From Sorangium aterium (GTDB lineage Bacteria > Myxococcota_A > Polyangia > Polyangiales > Polyangiaceae): a stretch of 64,000 nt of DNA. The translations under genes were made by a program, and so were the position numbers. How positions within the stretch are numbered: the stretch's first letter is position 1; the number at the start of each line of letters is the position of its first letter. Below the pieces are notes generated by a model. The model was given only the letters and a program-made list of their open reading frames with translations, ran no database searches and was not told the origin of the DNA. Of the stretch, positions 1 through 9,263 are shown piece by piece. The DNA lies in the NCBI RefSeq assembly GCF_028368935.1, contig NZ_JAQNDK010000003.1, positions 1,800,001 to 1,864,000 of the forward strand, in the 5' to 3' direction.

Positions 1-827
1 CGGCCCAGAGCCGCAGCGCTTCCGCTGCTCAGCTGCTGGTCCGTCAGCTCGGGGCGGGCCTTCTAACGGCCTACCTCGAACCTGTCAACCCTTTCTTTCT
101 ACTGGATCGATCCGGTCGACTCGCCGGCCTGCCGTGGCCCGCCGGGCAAGTGCTCCGAAAGCGCAGCGGCTTCGCTGCTCAAGATCTCGGCTTCCGCCTG
201 CGTTTCCGCCGACGTGCGACGGTGAACTTATCTATGTTTCACGAAGGTGTCAACGGGCCCGTGGCGCGGCCGGACGGCCTCGAGCGCGCGGTCGCAGAGG
301 GCGCGGTCGCGTGGTCGCTCGGTCGCTCGGTCGCGCGATGTTGCCCGCACCGCATGAGCCTGCTTCGTCGCTCGATGCGGCGCCGAAACGTCCGAGGTAC
401 CGGCCGCCCGCCACGTCACGTGACGACAGAACCGCCCGGGGCGCGAGGACGTCGTGCCTCGTGGCGAGGCGCGCGGCACGCCACCCGCCGGACCCGGCGT
501 GCGTGCTGCCGGCCGAGCTGGCGCGCGACGACCTCGGCTCGCACGAGGACGTGACGCCGCAGGAGACCATCCCGGGCGAAAGCCCGCGGTGGGCGCTCAC
601 CGTGCGCGGGCCAGAGGCGCGTGAGCGCACCGTCGGCCGTCTGGAGCGCATACGCCCGAGCGCAAAGGAGTATGCAAAGGACTAACGAGACCTTCAATGC
701 AGTACGGCTGCGCGCACGTGCCGCGCGCGTGCATCGTTTGCGCGACGCATCCTCCTCTCCGCTGGCCTGACCTCTGCAGACACCGGCGACCCAGGTGGCA
801 CGGGGTAGGCGTCCGGGGGGAGCGGCC
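1..827. other. Leader region with no assignable gene
   Basis: Several frames are open here (for example + strand 134-685), but none shows a ribosome binding site, a domain or a composition I recognise. The open frames are low-complexity Arg-rich translations of GC-rich DNA. A short run of GTCGCTCG-like repeats lies near 310-335. The last about 45 codons of the frame ending at 685 look slightly more protein-like, but not enough to call a gene. The stretch probably holds the promoter of the lipoprotein gene starting at 828. Confidence 0.4.
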
Positions 828-2381
828 ATGACAATGCGCATCGGTGCAATCGCGGTGGGCTCAGCGGTTCTCGCGCTGGGCTGTATGGACCTGGATCAAC
901 AAGAGCCGCCACGCGAAAGCGTGGCCGCTCTCCAGAGCGGCGCGCAGCTGGAGACGGCGCGCTTCATCGAGGGTGGAACGATTCCGTACGTGCTCGGGTT
1001 CTCACCGGAGACCGGGCAGATCCTCGGCGGCTCGCACGAGCTCCTCATCCCGCTGACCGGGACGCGAGAGCCGATCGACGGCGCGAATCTGCCCACGAGC
1101 CTGCATCCGGAGCTCAGGGGGTCGTACGTGGCGCTGAGCTCGAGCCTGCTGCAAGGCCAGTCCGGGGGCCCCTTCGCCTCGCAGTGGTGGCCGCAGAACA
1201 AGAACGGCATCGCGGACCGGTGGAACTCCGCGGTCAAGGACTACGGCGATCTGACGTCCGATCCAGACAACCTCTCGCCGACCGAGAAGTACGATCTCCT
1301 GTTCTACGCGGGACAGGGCCGGTCCCTCGCTCCGCCCGCGGGCGCAATCGCGCTGGAGGTGGGCCGGGCCGAGGGGCTGCGCGCTCCCCGGGCGACGCAG
1401 GTGGCGGGGCCGACGACCTACTGGGAGCTCAAGCACCACGGCCTGTATCAAGGGGTGACCCCGGAGTACTGGTGGGGACACTGCAACGGCTGGGCGGCCT
1501 ACGTCGTCGCCGAGGACGGCGGGCCGCCGCAGCACGACATCCGCGTGAAGCTCTCGGGCGGCAAGGTGACCACGTGCGCTTCGGTCGAGACGGGGTGCAT
1601 CCTGTTCCGCACCGCCGACATCGAGGCGCTCATGACCGAGCTCTACCACAGCGACTCGGCCACGGTGTCCGGGCGGCGCTGCGAGACGCGGGAGGACCTC
1701 GTCCAGCGCGATCAGTACGGCAGGCCCGTCGATCCGGCGTGCCGCGACCTGAACCCCGGGACGATGCACATCGCCATGACCGGCCTCCTCGGGCTGGGCG
1801 CGAGCTCCATCAGCTCGCCGTCGAGCGCGCGGGCGCGGCGCGCGTTCGTCGTCGACTACACCTGGCACCGCGAGGTGTGGAGCTACCCGGTCACGTCGTT
1901 CGCCATCGACACGATGACGGAGGTGAGCGCGCAGGAGGCAGCGCGGCTCGTGTGTAACGGCGGGTTCCAGGGGGCGGATTGCTACAATTACCGGTTCAAC
2001 CCGTACGCGAGGCGCTTCGTCCGCGTCAGCGGGCGCTACGGGATGGTCTCGGACGAGGTGAGCCCCGACCAGCTCCTCCTGCCCCCCGCGCAGCGCAACG
2101 TCCCGGTCCTGAACGTGGAGCTCCACTACGTGCTCGAGCTCGACGATCGGCTGGCGGTGCTCGGCGGCGAGTGGATCAAGAACCCCTCCCTGGTCAACGG
2201 CATCAACGGCAAGCAGCTGCACCCCGACTACCTCTGGCTCCCGGTGAGGGCGCAGGGCCCAGGGGAAGACGCCGATGATCTGGGCGGCTCCACGGACAAC
2301 CCGTACATCGCGTACTCGCGCGCAAAGGCGCTGCTGAACCTGTCGCGCGCTGCCGTGACGGGGAGCAGGCCGTCGGAGTGA
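828..2381 (+). CDS. Secreted lipoprotein resembling transglutaminase elicitors
   Basis: The 517-residue product starts at the ATG at 828 rather than further upstream, because this gives a lipoprotein signal: basic MTMR, a short hydrophobic stretch and the lipobox LALGC (Cys about 17). The central part has the motif WWGHCNGWAAY around residues 215-225, with a Cys in a Trp/Gly-rich setting. This resembles the family of bacterial and oomycete proteins called transglutaminase elicitor, in which such a Cys is the likely catalytic thiol. Several Cys occur later (TTCASVETGC, RRCETR, PACRDL, LVCNGG, GADCYNY), so disulfides are likely in an exported protein. Family assignment is from motif memory only; an uncharacterised lipoprotein is the fallback. 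Confidence 0.6.
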   Translation: MTMRIGAIAVGSAVLALGCMDLDQQEPPRESVAALQSGAQLETARFIEGGTIPYVLGFSPETGQILGGSHELLIPLTGTREPIDGANLPTSLHPELRGSYVALSSSLLQGQSGGPFASQWWPQNKNGIADRWNSAVKDYGDLTSDPDNLSPTEKYDLLFYAGQGRSLAPPAGAIALEVGRAEGLRAPRATQVAGPTTYWELKHHGLYQGVTPEYWWGHCNGWAAYVVAEDGGPPQHDIRVKLSGGKVTTCASVETGCILFRTADIEALMTELYHSDSATVSGRRCETREDLVQRDQYGRPVDPACRDLNPGTMHIAMTGLLGLGASSISSPSSARARRAFVVDYTWHREVWSYPVTSFAIDTMTEVSAQEAARLVCNGGFQGADCYNYRFNPYARRFVRVSGRYGMVSDEVSPDQLLLPPAQRNVPVLNVELHYVLELDDRLAVLGGEWIKNPSLVNGINGKQLHPDYLWLPVRAQGPGEDADDLGGSTDNPYIAYSRAKALLNLSRAAVTGSRPSE

Positions 2382-2389
2382 CCCGGAGC

Positions 2390-2468
2390 GACCGCGCGCC
2401 GACGGCCTCGGTGACGGGGCGCTGACGGTCGCGGTGACCGCGCGCCGACGGCCTCGGTGACGAGGCGC
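2390..2468. repeat. Direct repeat, about 33 bp, two copies
   Basis: A 27-bp segment beginning GACCGCGCGCCGACGGCCTC at 2390 recurs perfectly at 2436, and the match continues for six more bases with one mismatch. The copies are 46 bp apart, between the stop of the lipoprotein gene and the start of the HEAT-repeat gene. It looks like a small tandem duplication; no function is apparent. Confidence 0.7.
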
Positions 2469-2524
2469 CGGCCGTCGCTTTGCCGGCGCCGCGCCGCCGC
2501 GCGCCGGTCTACGATGGCGCCGCC

Positions 2525-5500
2525 ATGGTGCACCTGGACGAGACGTTCGCCGCGGCGCTCCGCCGCGCGGACGTGCGGTGGCTCGCCGAGCACGTCGATG
2601 AAGCGCGCTGCAGCAAGGAGATGCTCCCCCGGCTCGTGAAGCACGAGGACGAGCGCGTGCGGTACCTCGGGCTCACGCGGATGGCCCAGGCCGCAGGGCG
2701 CGAGGGCAGCGCAGGGCGGCGAGAGCTCGCGGCGCTGCTCCCGCGCACGCTGGACAGGACGCCGGAGGTCGCGCTGCTCCTCGCCGGGCTCTACCGCGAG
2801 CTCTGGCCCTCCCTCCCGGATCAGCGCCTCCCGGCGTGGCGCGAGGCCTCGCTCCCCGCCGCCGTTCGCGTCGCGTGGCTCCGGACCGAGATCCTCACGC
2901 GGCCGGAGGCCGTCCGCGGCGAGCCCGCCGGCGAGCTCCTCTGCCAGGCGCTCCACGCGCTCGATCCGGCCGAGATCCCCGCCCCAGAGGCGCTCCTCCC
3001 TGAGCTCGCGGCGCGCCGCGAGCCGGTCCTCGCGGCCGCGGCGCTCGACCTCACGCGGCGCTGCCTGCATGCGGCGCTGCTCGCGCCGGAGCAGGCGCGC
3101 GCGGTGCTCGCCGCGCTGCTCGACGCGCCGGCGCCCGCGATCGTCGCCGCCGCCCTGCGCGAGCTCGCCGAGCCCTGGGCCGTCCTCGCCGGCGGGCCGC
3201 TCCCGGGCGCGCGCCTGGGGCAGCTCCTCGGCGGCGCCCCCGAGGTGGCCGCCGCCGCGCTGGAGACGGCGGCGCGCCACGGCGAGGGCGCCGCGCTCCG
3301 CGCGTTCGTCTCGCGCGAGGACGCGCCGCCGCGGCTACGGCAGCGGGCGCTCACGCTCCTCGGCGAGCACGCGACCCGCGAGGACGTCGGCGCCATCCTG
3401 AACGTCGCGGCGGGCGATCCGCTGCTGCTCGGCCCGAGCGCGATCGCCTGCCTGCGCGCGCTGCACCGGCGCGGGCACTTCCCCGCCCCGGAGCACGCGG
3501 CGGCCCTGCTCGACCTCGCCCTCGCCGATCCCACGATCGCCGCGGAGGACGTCGCGGCGGTCGCCTTCACCTGCCGGCGCGCGCTCCTGTCGGCGCTCGC
3601 CGCGGCGCCGGGCAGCGACGCGAGCTGGGCGCGCCGCGCCGAGATCATCGTCGCCATGGCGCGGCAGGGCGCGGCCGATCTCCCGCTCGGCGACGCGCTC
3701 GCCGAGAAGCTCCGCGACGCGCCGTCGCCCGCGCCCCTCCTGCGCGCGCTGGGCGCCCTGCGCCACGCAGCCGCGGAGGACGACGTGCTCGCCGCCCTGC
3801 CGCGCGCGCCCGCCGCGGCGCTGGAGGCGCTCGCCGCGCTCGGCGGCCCGCGCACGGCGGACGCGCTCCGGGCCGCGCTCGGCCAGGGCGACGCGGCGAT
3901 CGTCCCCCACCTCCGCGGCGAGCGCCATCGGGCCGTGGCGCTGCTCTGGCACCTGACGGAGGATCCGGCGGAGCGGCGCGCGCTCGTCGCCCGCCTGAAC
4001 CCACGGGACCTGCCGGCCGAGATCGCCGCCGACCTCGGCGCGCCCGAGGCGGCGGAGCTCGCCGTCCTCCAGCGCGCGGTGAAGCGGTGCACGCCCGCGG
4101 ACGCGCTCAGGGCGCTCGCGCGCGCGGGCGACGCGAGCGCCCTCCCGGCGATCGCCGATCTGCTGCTCCGGATCGCGGCGGACCTCGCCGCGGCGTGGAT
4201 CCCCGGCGGGCCAGCCCAGCCGCACGATCGCGACCTCGACACGGGCCCCGCGCGATCCGCGGAGCCGGCGATCCCGGACGATGTCGCGGAGGCGATCCGC
4301 GGCCTCGGCCGGCGGCTCCACGAGCGCCGGAAGATCCGGCCTGTCTGCCTCCTCGACGCCGCGAGCGGGAGCGCTGCCGGCGACGCGCTGCTCGCGAGCC
4401 TCGCCCTCGAGCTCCTCGACCGACCCGGCGTGTCCGCGGGCGAGCGCGCGCTCCTCGTCGACCTGCTGCGGTCGGCGCGCGGTCAGGGCGCGCGCTCCCG
4501 CGTCCCGCGCTTGCTCCGCCACCGCGATCCCCGCGTGCGCAAGCGCGTGATCGCGCTGCTCGCCGAGGACGGCGCGGAGGCGCTCTCGGCCAGCCTGACG
4601 CTCCTCACGGGCGCGGGCGACGTGCAGACGGCGCGGCAGGCGCTGCGCGCGCTCGGGGGCATGGGGGCGCGCTGGGCCTGCCCCGCCATCGCCGCGTGCC
4701 TCGATCACCCGAACATGAGCATCAAGAAGACGGCGGCCGAGGCGCTGGCGCGGGCGGGCGGGCCCGAGGCCGTGCCGAAGCTCGTCTTCTGGCTCGGCCG
4801 CCACGACAACCCGGGGCTGCGCGCGGCGCTCGAGGCCGCGCTGCGGTCGATCGTCGGGCCGGCCTGCGAGGCGACGATCCTCGCCGCCGCAGGGGCCGTG
4901 GAGGACGAGCGTGCCCGCGACCGGCTGCTCGACGCCCTGAGCGGCAAGCTGTCGGCGCAGGCGATCCGGAGCGGGCTCCGCCAGGGCTCGGCCGCGGCGG
5001 CGCGGCTGCTCGAGCGGGTGCTCGACGGCGAGATCGCCCTCGCCTCCGGGACCGCCGGCGAGCTCGCCGTGGAGCTCGAGGCGCACGGCCTCCCTGCCCG
5101 CGAGCGAGGGCGCCCCGGCGCGGCGCCTCCTCCGGACGACGCGGACGCGCTCGCTGCCGCGCTCGCCCGCGATGGCTGGGACGACGCGACGGCGCGGCGC
5201 CTGCTCGAGCGGCAGGCGGCGCTGACGCAGCGGTGGCTCGCCGCCCTGCGGACGCTCACGCCGGAGTGGCTCCGCCTGGCAGCGGGCGAGCCGGCGCTGC
5301 GCGACGCGGCGCTCCGGCTGATCGCCCGCGTGTCCACCGCCCCGTTGTCGCCCGCCGAGGCGCGCCTGTACGCCCGGCACGCCGCGGTGCTGCTCGACGG
5401 CCTCGCGGCGGCGGCGGCCGAGCTGCGCGACGGGCTGCTCCCGCTGCTCGAGGAGGCGGCGCCCGAGCTCCCGCGCGCCGAGGCGCTCGGCGTCGCGGCG

Positions 5501-7114
5501 CGCGTGCGCGGGCTCGCGCCGGCGCCGGGGGCGCGCCGATCGCCGCTCGCGCTGCTGCGGCGGTGCGGGGCGATCCTGGGGCGCGCCGACGTCGATCACG
5601 CGCTCGCGACGGCGCGCGCCGCCGCCGATCCGTGGACGGCCGAACCGGCGATCCTGCGCGAGGCGTTCGGGGCGACGGCCGAGGCGGGCGACGGCGAGGA
5701 TCCCGAGGGCGCGGCCGCGTGGCGGGCTGCGCTCCGGGCCGCGGCGCTCGAGCCGGCGGCGCTCGCGGCGCTCCGGGCGGCGCCGCGCGGCGGCCTCGGA
5801 TCGCGCGCGCAGCTCGCCGCGCTCATCGAGGTGTTCCCGGCCGCGGCCGAGGCGGCGCGGCCGGCGCTGCTCGACTGGATGGAGGCGCTCCAGCCGATCG
5901 GCGCGCCGCCCTGGACCCTCGCCGAGCAGGCGGCCGCGCCGCGCGGCGACGCGCGGGTGGCCCGGCCGTCCGATCTCGACCAGCCGCGCTCGGCCGCGCT
6001 CCGCGAGCGCCTCCTGTCGATGCTGGCCGCGCCCGCGCCCGAGCTCCGGAGCAAGGCCGCCGTCGCGCTCCTCTCGTGGCCGGAGCCCGACGCCCGCGCC
6101 GCCGCGCTGCAGGCCTACCTGCGCGGCGACATGGATGGCGTGGACCGCCCGGGGCTGCCCTCCCTGGCGCCCTCGCTGCTCGATCTCTCCGAGGGAGAGC
6201 TCCGGGGCGACCCGGCCGACGAGGCGCGCCGGGAGCGCGCGGCGCGCCTCGCGGACCTGCTGATGCCGCCGGAAGCGGAGCGCCTGTTCCCGCAGCTGCT
6301 CTCGTGGTGGGAGTCGGGCGCGCCGGCGACGCGCGCGGCGGCGGCCCAGGCGATCCGCCGCGTCGCGCCCGACGCGCGGGCGGCTCGCCTGCTCGATCAC
6401 CTCCGGCAGGGCGCGTGGGGCTACCTCGATCTGATCGCCGGCGAGCGGCTGCTCCGGACGCCGGAGCTCGAGGCCGTGGCGGAGCGCCTCCGCGCCGAGG
6501 GGCGCGCCGATCTGGCCGGGCGGCTCTCCCTCGACGACGGCCCGCTCCGGCCGCCCGGAGGGGGACGCGCGGCCGAGGACGCGCGGGCGCTGGAGGCGCT
6601 GCGCGCGCGCCCCGAGCCGTGCGCGCCCGAGGCGGGCGACCGGGGTCCGTCGCGGCACGAGCTCGTGCGGCTCGCGCGCGCAGGGGACGCGGAGCAGGCC
6701 CGCCGGGCGCTCTCGGCGCTGGCCGGGGCGCCCGACGGGGAGCTCGCGGCGCTGCTCGTGGAGCTGCTCGGCGATCGGCGTCCCCGGGTGCGGCTCCACG
6801 CGCACCGGCTGCTCCGCGACGCGGTGGATCGCGCCGCCTACCTGCGCGCGACGTGCGCGCTCCTCTCGGATCCGCTGCCGGACGTGGTCCGCTCGGCGAT
6901 CCGGATCCTCTGTTTTGCGCCATGGCCGCCCGCGCTCCCCGCGATCGTGGGCCTGCTCCTGCACCCGCACGCGGTCGTCCGCCGCGCGGCCGCGGAGGGG
7001 CTCGGGCACGTGGGCGCCCCGGCGATCCCCGCGCTCAAGGACGCGCTGGGCCGCGCGCGGCCGGACCGGCGCGAGGTCTATGCAGAGGTGATGAGGCGGA
7101 TCGAGGGGCGGTGA
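2525..7114 (+). CDS. Large HEAT/armadillo-like repeat protein
   Basis: The product has about 1,529 residues and consists almost entirely of alternating amphipathic helices rich in Ala, Leu, Arg and Glu, the signature of HEAT or ARM-like solenoids. Clear repeat units include the stretches around DPRVRKRVIALLAEDG, HPNMSIKKTAAEALARAGG and, at the C-terminus, HPHAVVRRAAAEGLGHVG. I see no signal peptide, membrane segment or catalytic domain, so it is probably a cytoplasmic scaffold. The start at 2525 (MVHLDETF) is preferred because the 15 codons before it are Arg/Pro-rich and atypical; an ATG at 2480 is possible. The partner is unknown; similar solenoids in other proteins mediate protein-protein contacts. 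Confidence 0.8.
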   Translation: MVHLDETFAAALRRADVRWLAEHVDEARCSKEMLPRLVKHEDERVRYLGLTRMAQAAGREGSAGRRELAALLPRTLDRTPEVALLLAGLYRELWPSLPDQRLPAWREASLPAAVRVAWLRTEILTRPEAVRGEPAGELLCQALHALDPAEIPAPEALLPELAARREPVLAAAALDLTRRCLHAALLAPEQARAVLAALLDAPAPAIVAAALRELAEPWAVLAGGPLPGARLGQLLGGAPEVAAAALETAARHGEGAALRAFVSREDAPPRLRQRALTLLGEHATREDVGAILNVAAGDPLLLGPSAIACLRALHRRGHFPAPEHAAALLDLALADPTIAAEDVAAVAFTCRRALLSALAAAPGSDASWARRAEIIVAMARQGAADLPLGDALAEKLRDAPSPAPLLRALGALRHAAAEDDVLAALPRAPAAALEALAALGGPRTADALRAALGQGDAAIVPHLRGERHRAVALLWHLTEDPAERRALVARLNPRDLPAEIAADLGAPEAAELAVLQRAVKRCTPADALRALARAGDASALPAIADLLLRIAADLAAAWIPGGPAQPHDRDLDTGPARSAEPAIPDDVAEAIRGLGRRLHERRKIRPVCLLDAASGSAAGDALLASLALELLDRPGVSAGERALLVDLLRSARGQGARSRVPRLLRHRDPRVRKRVIALLAEDGAEALSASLTLLTGAGDVQTARQALRALGGMGARWACPAIAACLDHPNMSIKKTAAEALARAGGPEAVPKLVFWLGRHDNPGLRAALEAALRSIVGPACEATILAAAGAVEDERARDRLLDALSGKLSAQAIRSGLRQGSAAAARLLERVLDGEIALASGTAGELAVELEAHGLPARERGRPGAAPPPDDADALAAALARDGWDDATARRLLERQAALTQRWLAALRTLTPEWLRLAAGEPALRDAALRLIARVSTAPLSPAEARLYARHAAVLLDGLAAAAAELRDGLLPLLEEAAPELPRAEALGVAARVRGLAPAPGARRSPLALLRRCGAILGRADVDHALATARAAADPWTAEPAILREAFGATAEAGDGEDPEGAAAWRAALRAAALEPAALAALRAAPRGGLGSRAQLAALIEVFPAAAEAARPALLDWMEALQPIGAPPWTLAEQAAAPRGDARVARPSDLDQPRSAALRERLLSMLAAPAPELRSKAAVALLSWPEPDARAAALQAYLRGDMDGVDRPGLPSLAPSLLDLSEGELRGDPADEARRERAARLADLLMPPEAERLFPQLLSWWESGAPATRAAAAQAIRRVAPDARAARLLDHLRQGAWGYLDLIAGERLLRTPELEAVAERLRAEGRADLAGRLSLDDGPLRPPGGGRAAEDARALEALRARPEPCAPEAGDRGPSRHELVRLARAGDAEQARRALSALAGAPDGELAALLVELLGDRRPRVRLHAHRLLRDAVDRAAYLRATCALLSDPLPDVVRSAIRILCFAPWPPALPAIVGLLLHPHAVVRRAAAEGLGHVGAPAIPALKDALGRARPDRREVYAEVMRRIEGR

Positions 7115-7133
7115 TCGAGCCAGCCGCCGCTCG

Positions 7134-7616
7134 TCAGTTCACGCGCGGCCCCGGCGCATCCCCTGGCGTCCCTCCCGGCCCGAGCTCCCCTGCCCCGGGC
7201 GCGGCCGGCGGCGACACCACGCCGCGATCGGGCTCGCCGAGGACACACGCCTCCTTCCCCTCGACGACCCTGCATCGGTAGTCGGCCGGACACTTCCCTC
7301 CGCACGGCTGCCGCACACACATCCCCGTGGCTGCGTCGCACGCCGTCCCGGTTGGACACGCCGCGTAACACGTGTCGTACACCGCGCGGTTTGCGACGGT
7401 CGACCCGGCCGCACCGGCGAGGGCGACCGCGGCGTCCGCATACCCGGTGCCGGTGACCCCGGCGCCAGAGGTCTCGTTTCGATGACCGTCGCGACCGGGC
7501 GACGTCTGAACCGCCGTCGCACCGAGCAGGAACTCGGGCGGTCCGTGCCTCGGTTTCAAACATCCCGTCAGGATTCCAACCAAGCAGCAGGAGACCAGAA
7601 GGACGGTAATTCTCAT
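7134..7616 (-). CDS. Small Cys-rich lipoprotein
   Basis: The 160-residue product begins MRITVLLVSCCLVG and has a lipobox ILTGC near residue 19, so it should be lipid-anchored. The C-terminal half holds paired cysteines (DTCYAACPTGTACD, MCVRQPCGGKCPADYRC), a disulfide-stabilised module I have seen in many small myxobacterial lipoproteins. The start at 7616 was chosen for the signal peptide; the open frame continues upstream without one. The stop lies 20 bp from the end of the HEAT-repeat gene, facing it. Function unknown. Confidence 0.65.
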   Translation of the reverse strand: MRITVLLVSCCLVGILTGCLKPRHGPPEFLLGATAVQTSPGRDGHRNETSGAGVTGTGYADAAVALAGAAGSTVANRAVYDTCYAACPTGTACDAATGMCVRQPCGGKCPADYRCRVVEGKEACVLGEPDRGVVSPPAAPGAGELGPGGTPGDAPGPRVN

Positions 7617-7710
7617 AGAACCGAGATCCTCCATACACACCGAAACGATTCCACGACAATACAGGAGCGCACTCCGGTACCATCGACGCGATGCAGGGGA
7701 GGGATACGAG

Positions 7711-8397
7711 GTGAGTGAACCTGTGCACCTAACGCCGTGGCCCACACCACTCCGCTGGGAGGTACCGCCCAGGAGCTGGAGCGCCGGGAAAGCGTCGAGC
7801 CTGACCGTCACAGCGGGCGGCAAGACCGACCTGTTCCTCGATCCGGAGCGCACCCGGGGCGCCCTGAACGCGCCGCGCCTGCTCGGGACGCCGCACGGGG
7901 ATTTCCTTGCCAGCGCGCGGGTGACGGTGGGCTTCTCGGCGGTGCGCGACGCCGGCGTGCTGCTCCTCTGGGCGCACGAGCGCTCGTGGGCGAAGCTCTG
8001 CTTCGAGCTCTCGCCGGAGGGCGCCCCGACGGTCGTCTCCGTGGTGACCCGCGGCCTGTCGGACGACCGCCGATCCTTCGAGGTCGACGCGGATCACGTC
8101 TGGCTGCGCGTCTCGCGGCTCGGGCGGGTGTGCGCGTTCCACGCCTCCACCGACGGGACGACATGGCACCTCGTCCGCAGCTTCTCGCTGGGCAGCACGG
8201 CGGAGCTCGCCGTCGGCTTCTCGGCCCAGTCGCCGGCAGGCGACGGCTGCACCGCGGTCTTCGACGACATCCGCTTCGCGCCGCGCCGGCTCGGCGACCT
8301 CCGCAGCGGAGACGCCGCGTACGGCGATGCCCTGGCGCGCGCCGGCCAGATGCCGCCGCTCACCGGGATCGCCTTGCCGCTCCCCCACGTGCTGTGA
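7711..8397 (+). CDS. DUF1349-type concanavalin-like domain protein
   Basis: The 228-residue protein starts with GTG at 7711 and matches the pattern of DUF1349 (a beta-jelly-roll fold related to concanavalin-like lectins): SARVTVGFSAVRDAGVLLLW, KLCFELSPEG, DDRRSFEVDADHVWLRVSRL, TWHLVRSFSL and VGFSAQSPAGDGC. There is no signal peptide. It is divergent from the small lipoprotein at 7134-7616, with a relatively AT-richer 95-bp gap likely to hold both promoters. The biochemical role of this family is not established; carbohydrate or glycan binding is a guess from the fold. Confidence 0.8.
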   Translation: MSEPVHLTPWPTPLRWEVPPRSWSAGKASSLTVTAGGKTDLFLDPERTRGALNAPRLLGTPHGDFLASARVTVGFSAVRDAGVLLLWAHERSWAKLCFELSPEGAPTVVSVVTRGLSDDRRSFEVDADHVWLRVSRLGRVCAFHASTDGTTWHLVRSFSLGSTAELAVGFSAQSPAGDGCTAVFDDIRFAPRRLGDLRSGDAAYGDALARAGQMPPLTGIALPLPHVL

Positions 8398-9263
8398 AGC
8401 GCGGGCCGCGCGATGGCGCGCGGCCTCTTCCGGCGCGCTCCCCCGCCGGCGCCCGTGATCGCGCACGATCCGGCGTGACGGCCGGCGTCAGGGACAGGCG
8501 AAGGCGCTCCCGGGTGTCCCTGGCACGTCGCGTCTTGTCCCTGGCACGCCGGACCTCGTCCCTGGCCCGCCATACCTCGGCCCCCGGCCCGCCATGCCTC
8601 GGCCCGGACGGCGGTCTCCGTGTCGCTGGCGCCAACGCCGCAGGTCGCCAGGGCTCCGATCGTTGTCCCTGGCCAAGATCTCCCTCTCCATATCGTTCGA
8701 CTCCGTGTCCCTGGCGGCGTTCTCCATGTCCTGTCGCCAGGCTCCATGTCCCTGGCGACCCTATCCATCGTCGATGTCGCTCGTTTCCCTGTCACTCGCG
8801 GTGTTCTCCGTGCCCCTGTCGCACGATTTTGCCCCGAGCGCCGAGATGTCTCGATATCCGAAGTGAGGCCAGTGACCGTCGGGCGACAGCGAAGAAGCCG
8901 GCGAGACCGAGCGAGCGATCGTGAACGGCTTCGTGGCAGGGACGAGGCTCGATTGCACGATGTCGGGCCCCACCCCGACAGGGAGGCGGTGGGCATATCT
9001 GATCGTTGGCAAGGACCAGTCCACCTGTTACCGGACTCCGAACATCCATCGTATGGACCTGGCGCCGGAGACCGCCATCCACTGTCACAGCCTCGGCACG
9101 AGCATCGGATGTGACAACATCCAGGACCTCTGGATCCCATCCCATCAGGCGGTCGCGCGCGGCGGGGAAGCCCGGCCGAGCGTGGCCGCCGGGTCGAGAT
9201 CGAGGCGGCGCCGTGCTCGCGGGCTGTTTCCCTCGCTCGCCGGACCCGGTACGCTCGGGATCG
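8398..9263. other. Long spacer without a convincing gene
   Basis: No frame here combines a start, a binding site and a recognisable product. The left half (8514-8832) is a decayed repeat array listed separately. The right half (about 8870-9260) shows only Arg-rich frames. The P450 promoter probably lies just before 9264. Confidence 0.5.
8514..8832. repeat. Degenerate 21-bp repeat array
   Basis: The core TGTCCCTGGC or a close variant begins at 8515, 8536, 8557, 8621, 8664, 8706, 8727, 8747, 8775, 8790 and 8811. Many steps are 20-22 bp (8515-8536-8557; 8706-8727-8747; 8790-8811). A typical unit is TGTCCCTGGCGGCGTTCTCC. On the minus strand the unit reads GCCAGGGACA..., and short frames there encode ARDME-like heptads (MENAARDTESNDME at 8687-8727; VARDMEP in another frame). 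This suggests a decayed heptad-encoding repeat. Confidence 0.6.

Noticed and set aside
134-685. Open frames of 134-183 codons on both strands at the left end
   Set aside because: No binding site, domain or natural residue composition; they are typical of random frames in GC-rich DNA.
3335-7009. A 1,224-codon minus-strand frame opposite the HEAT-repeat gene
   Set aside because: Arg/Gly/Ala-rich translation without any motif; a shadow of the strongly biased codon use on the plus strand.
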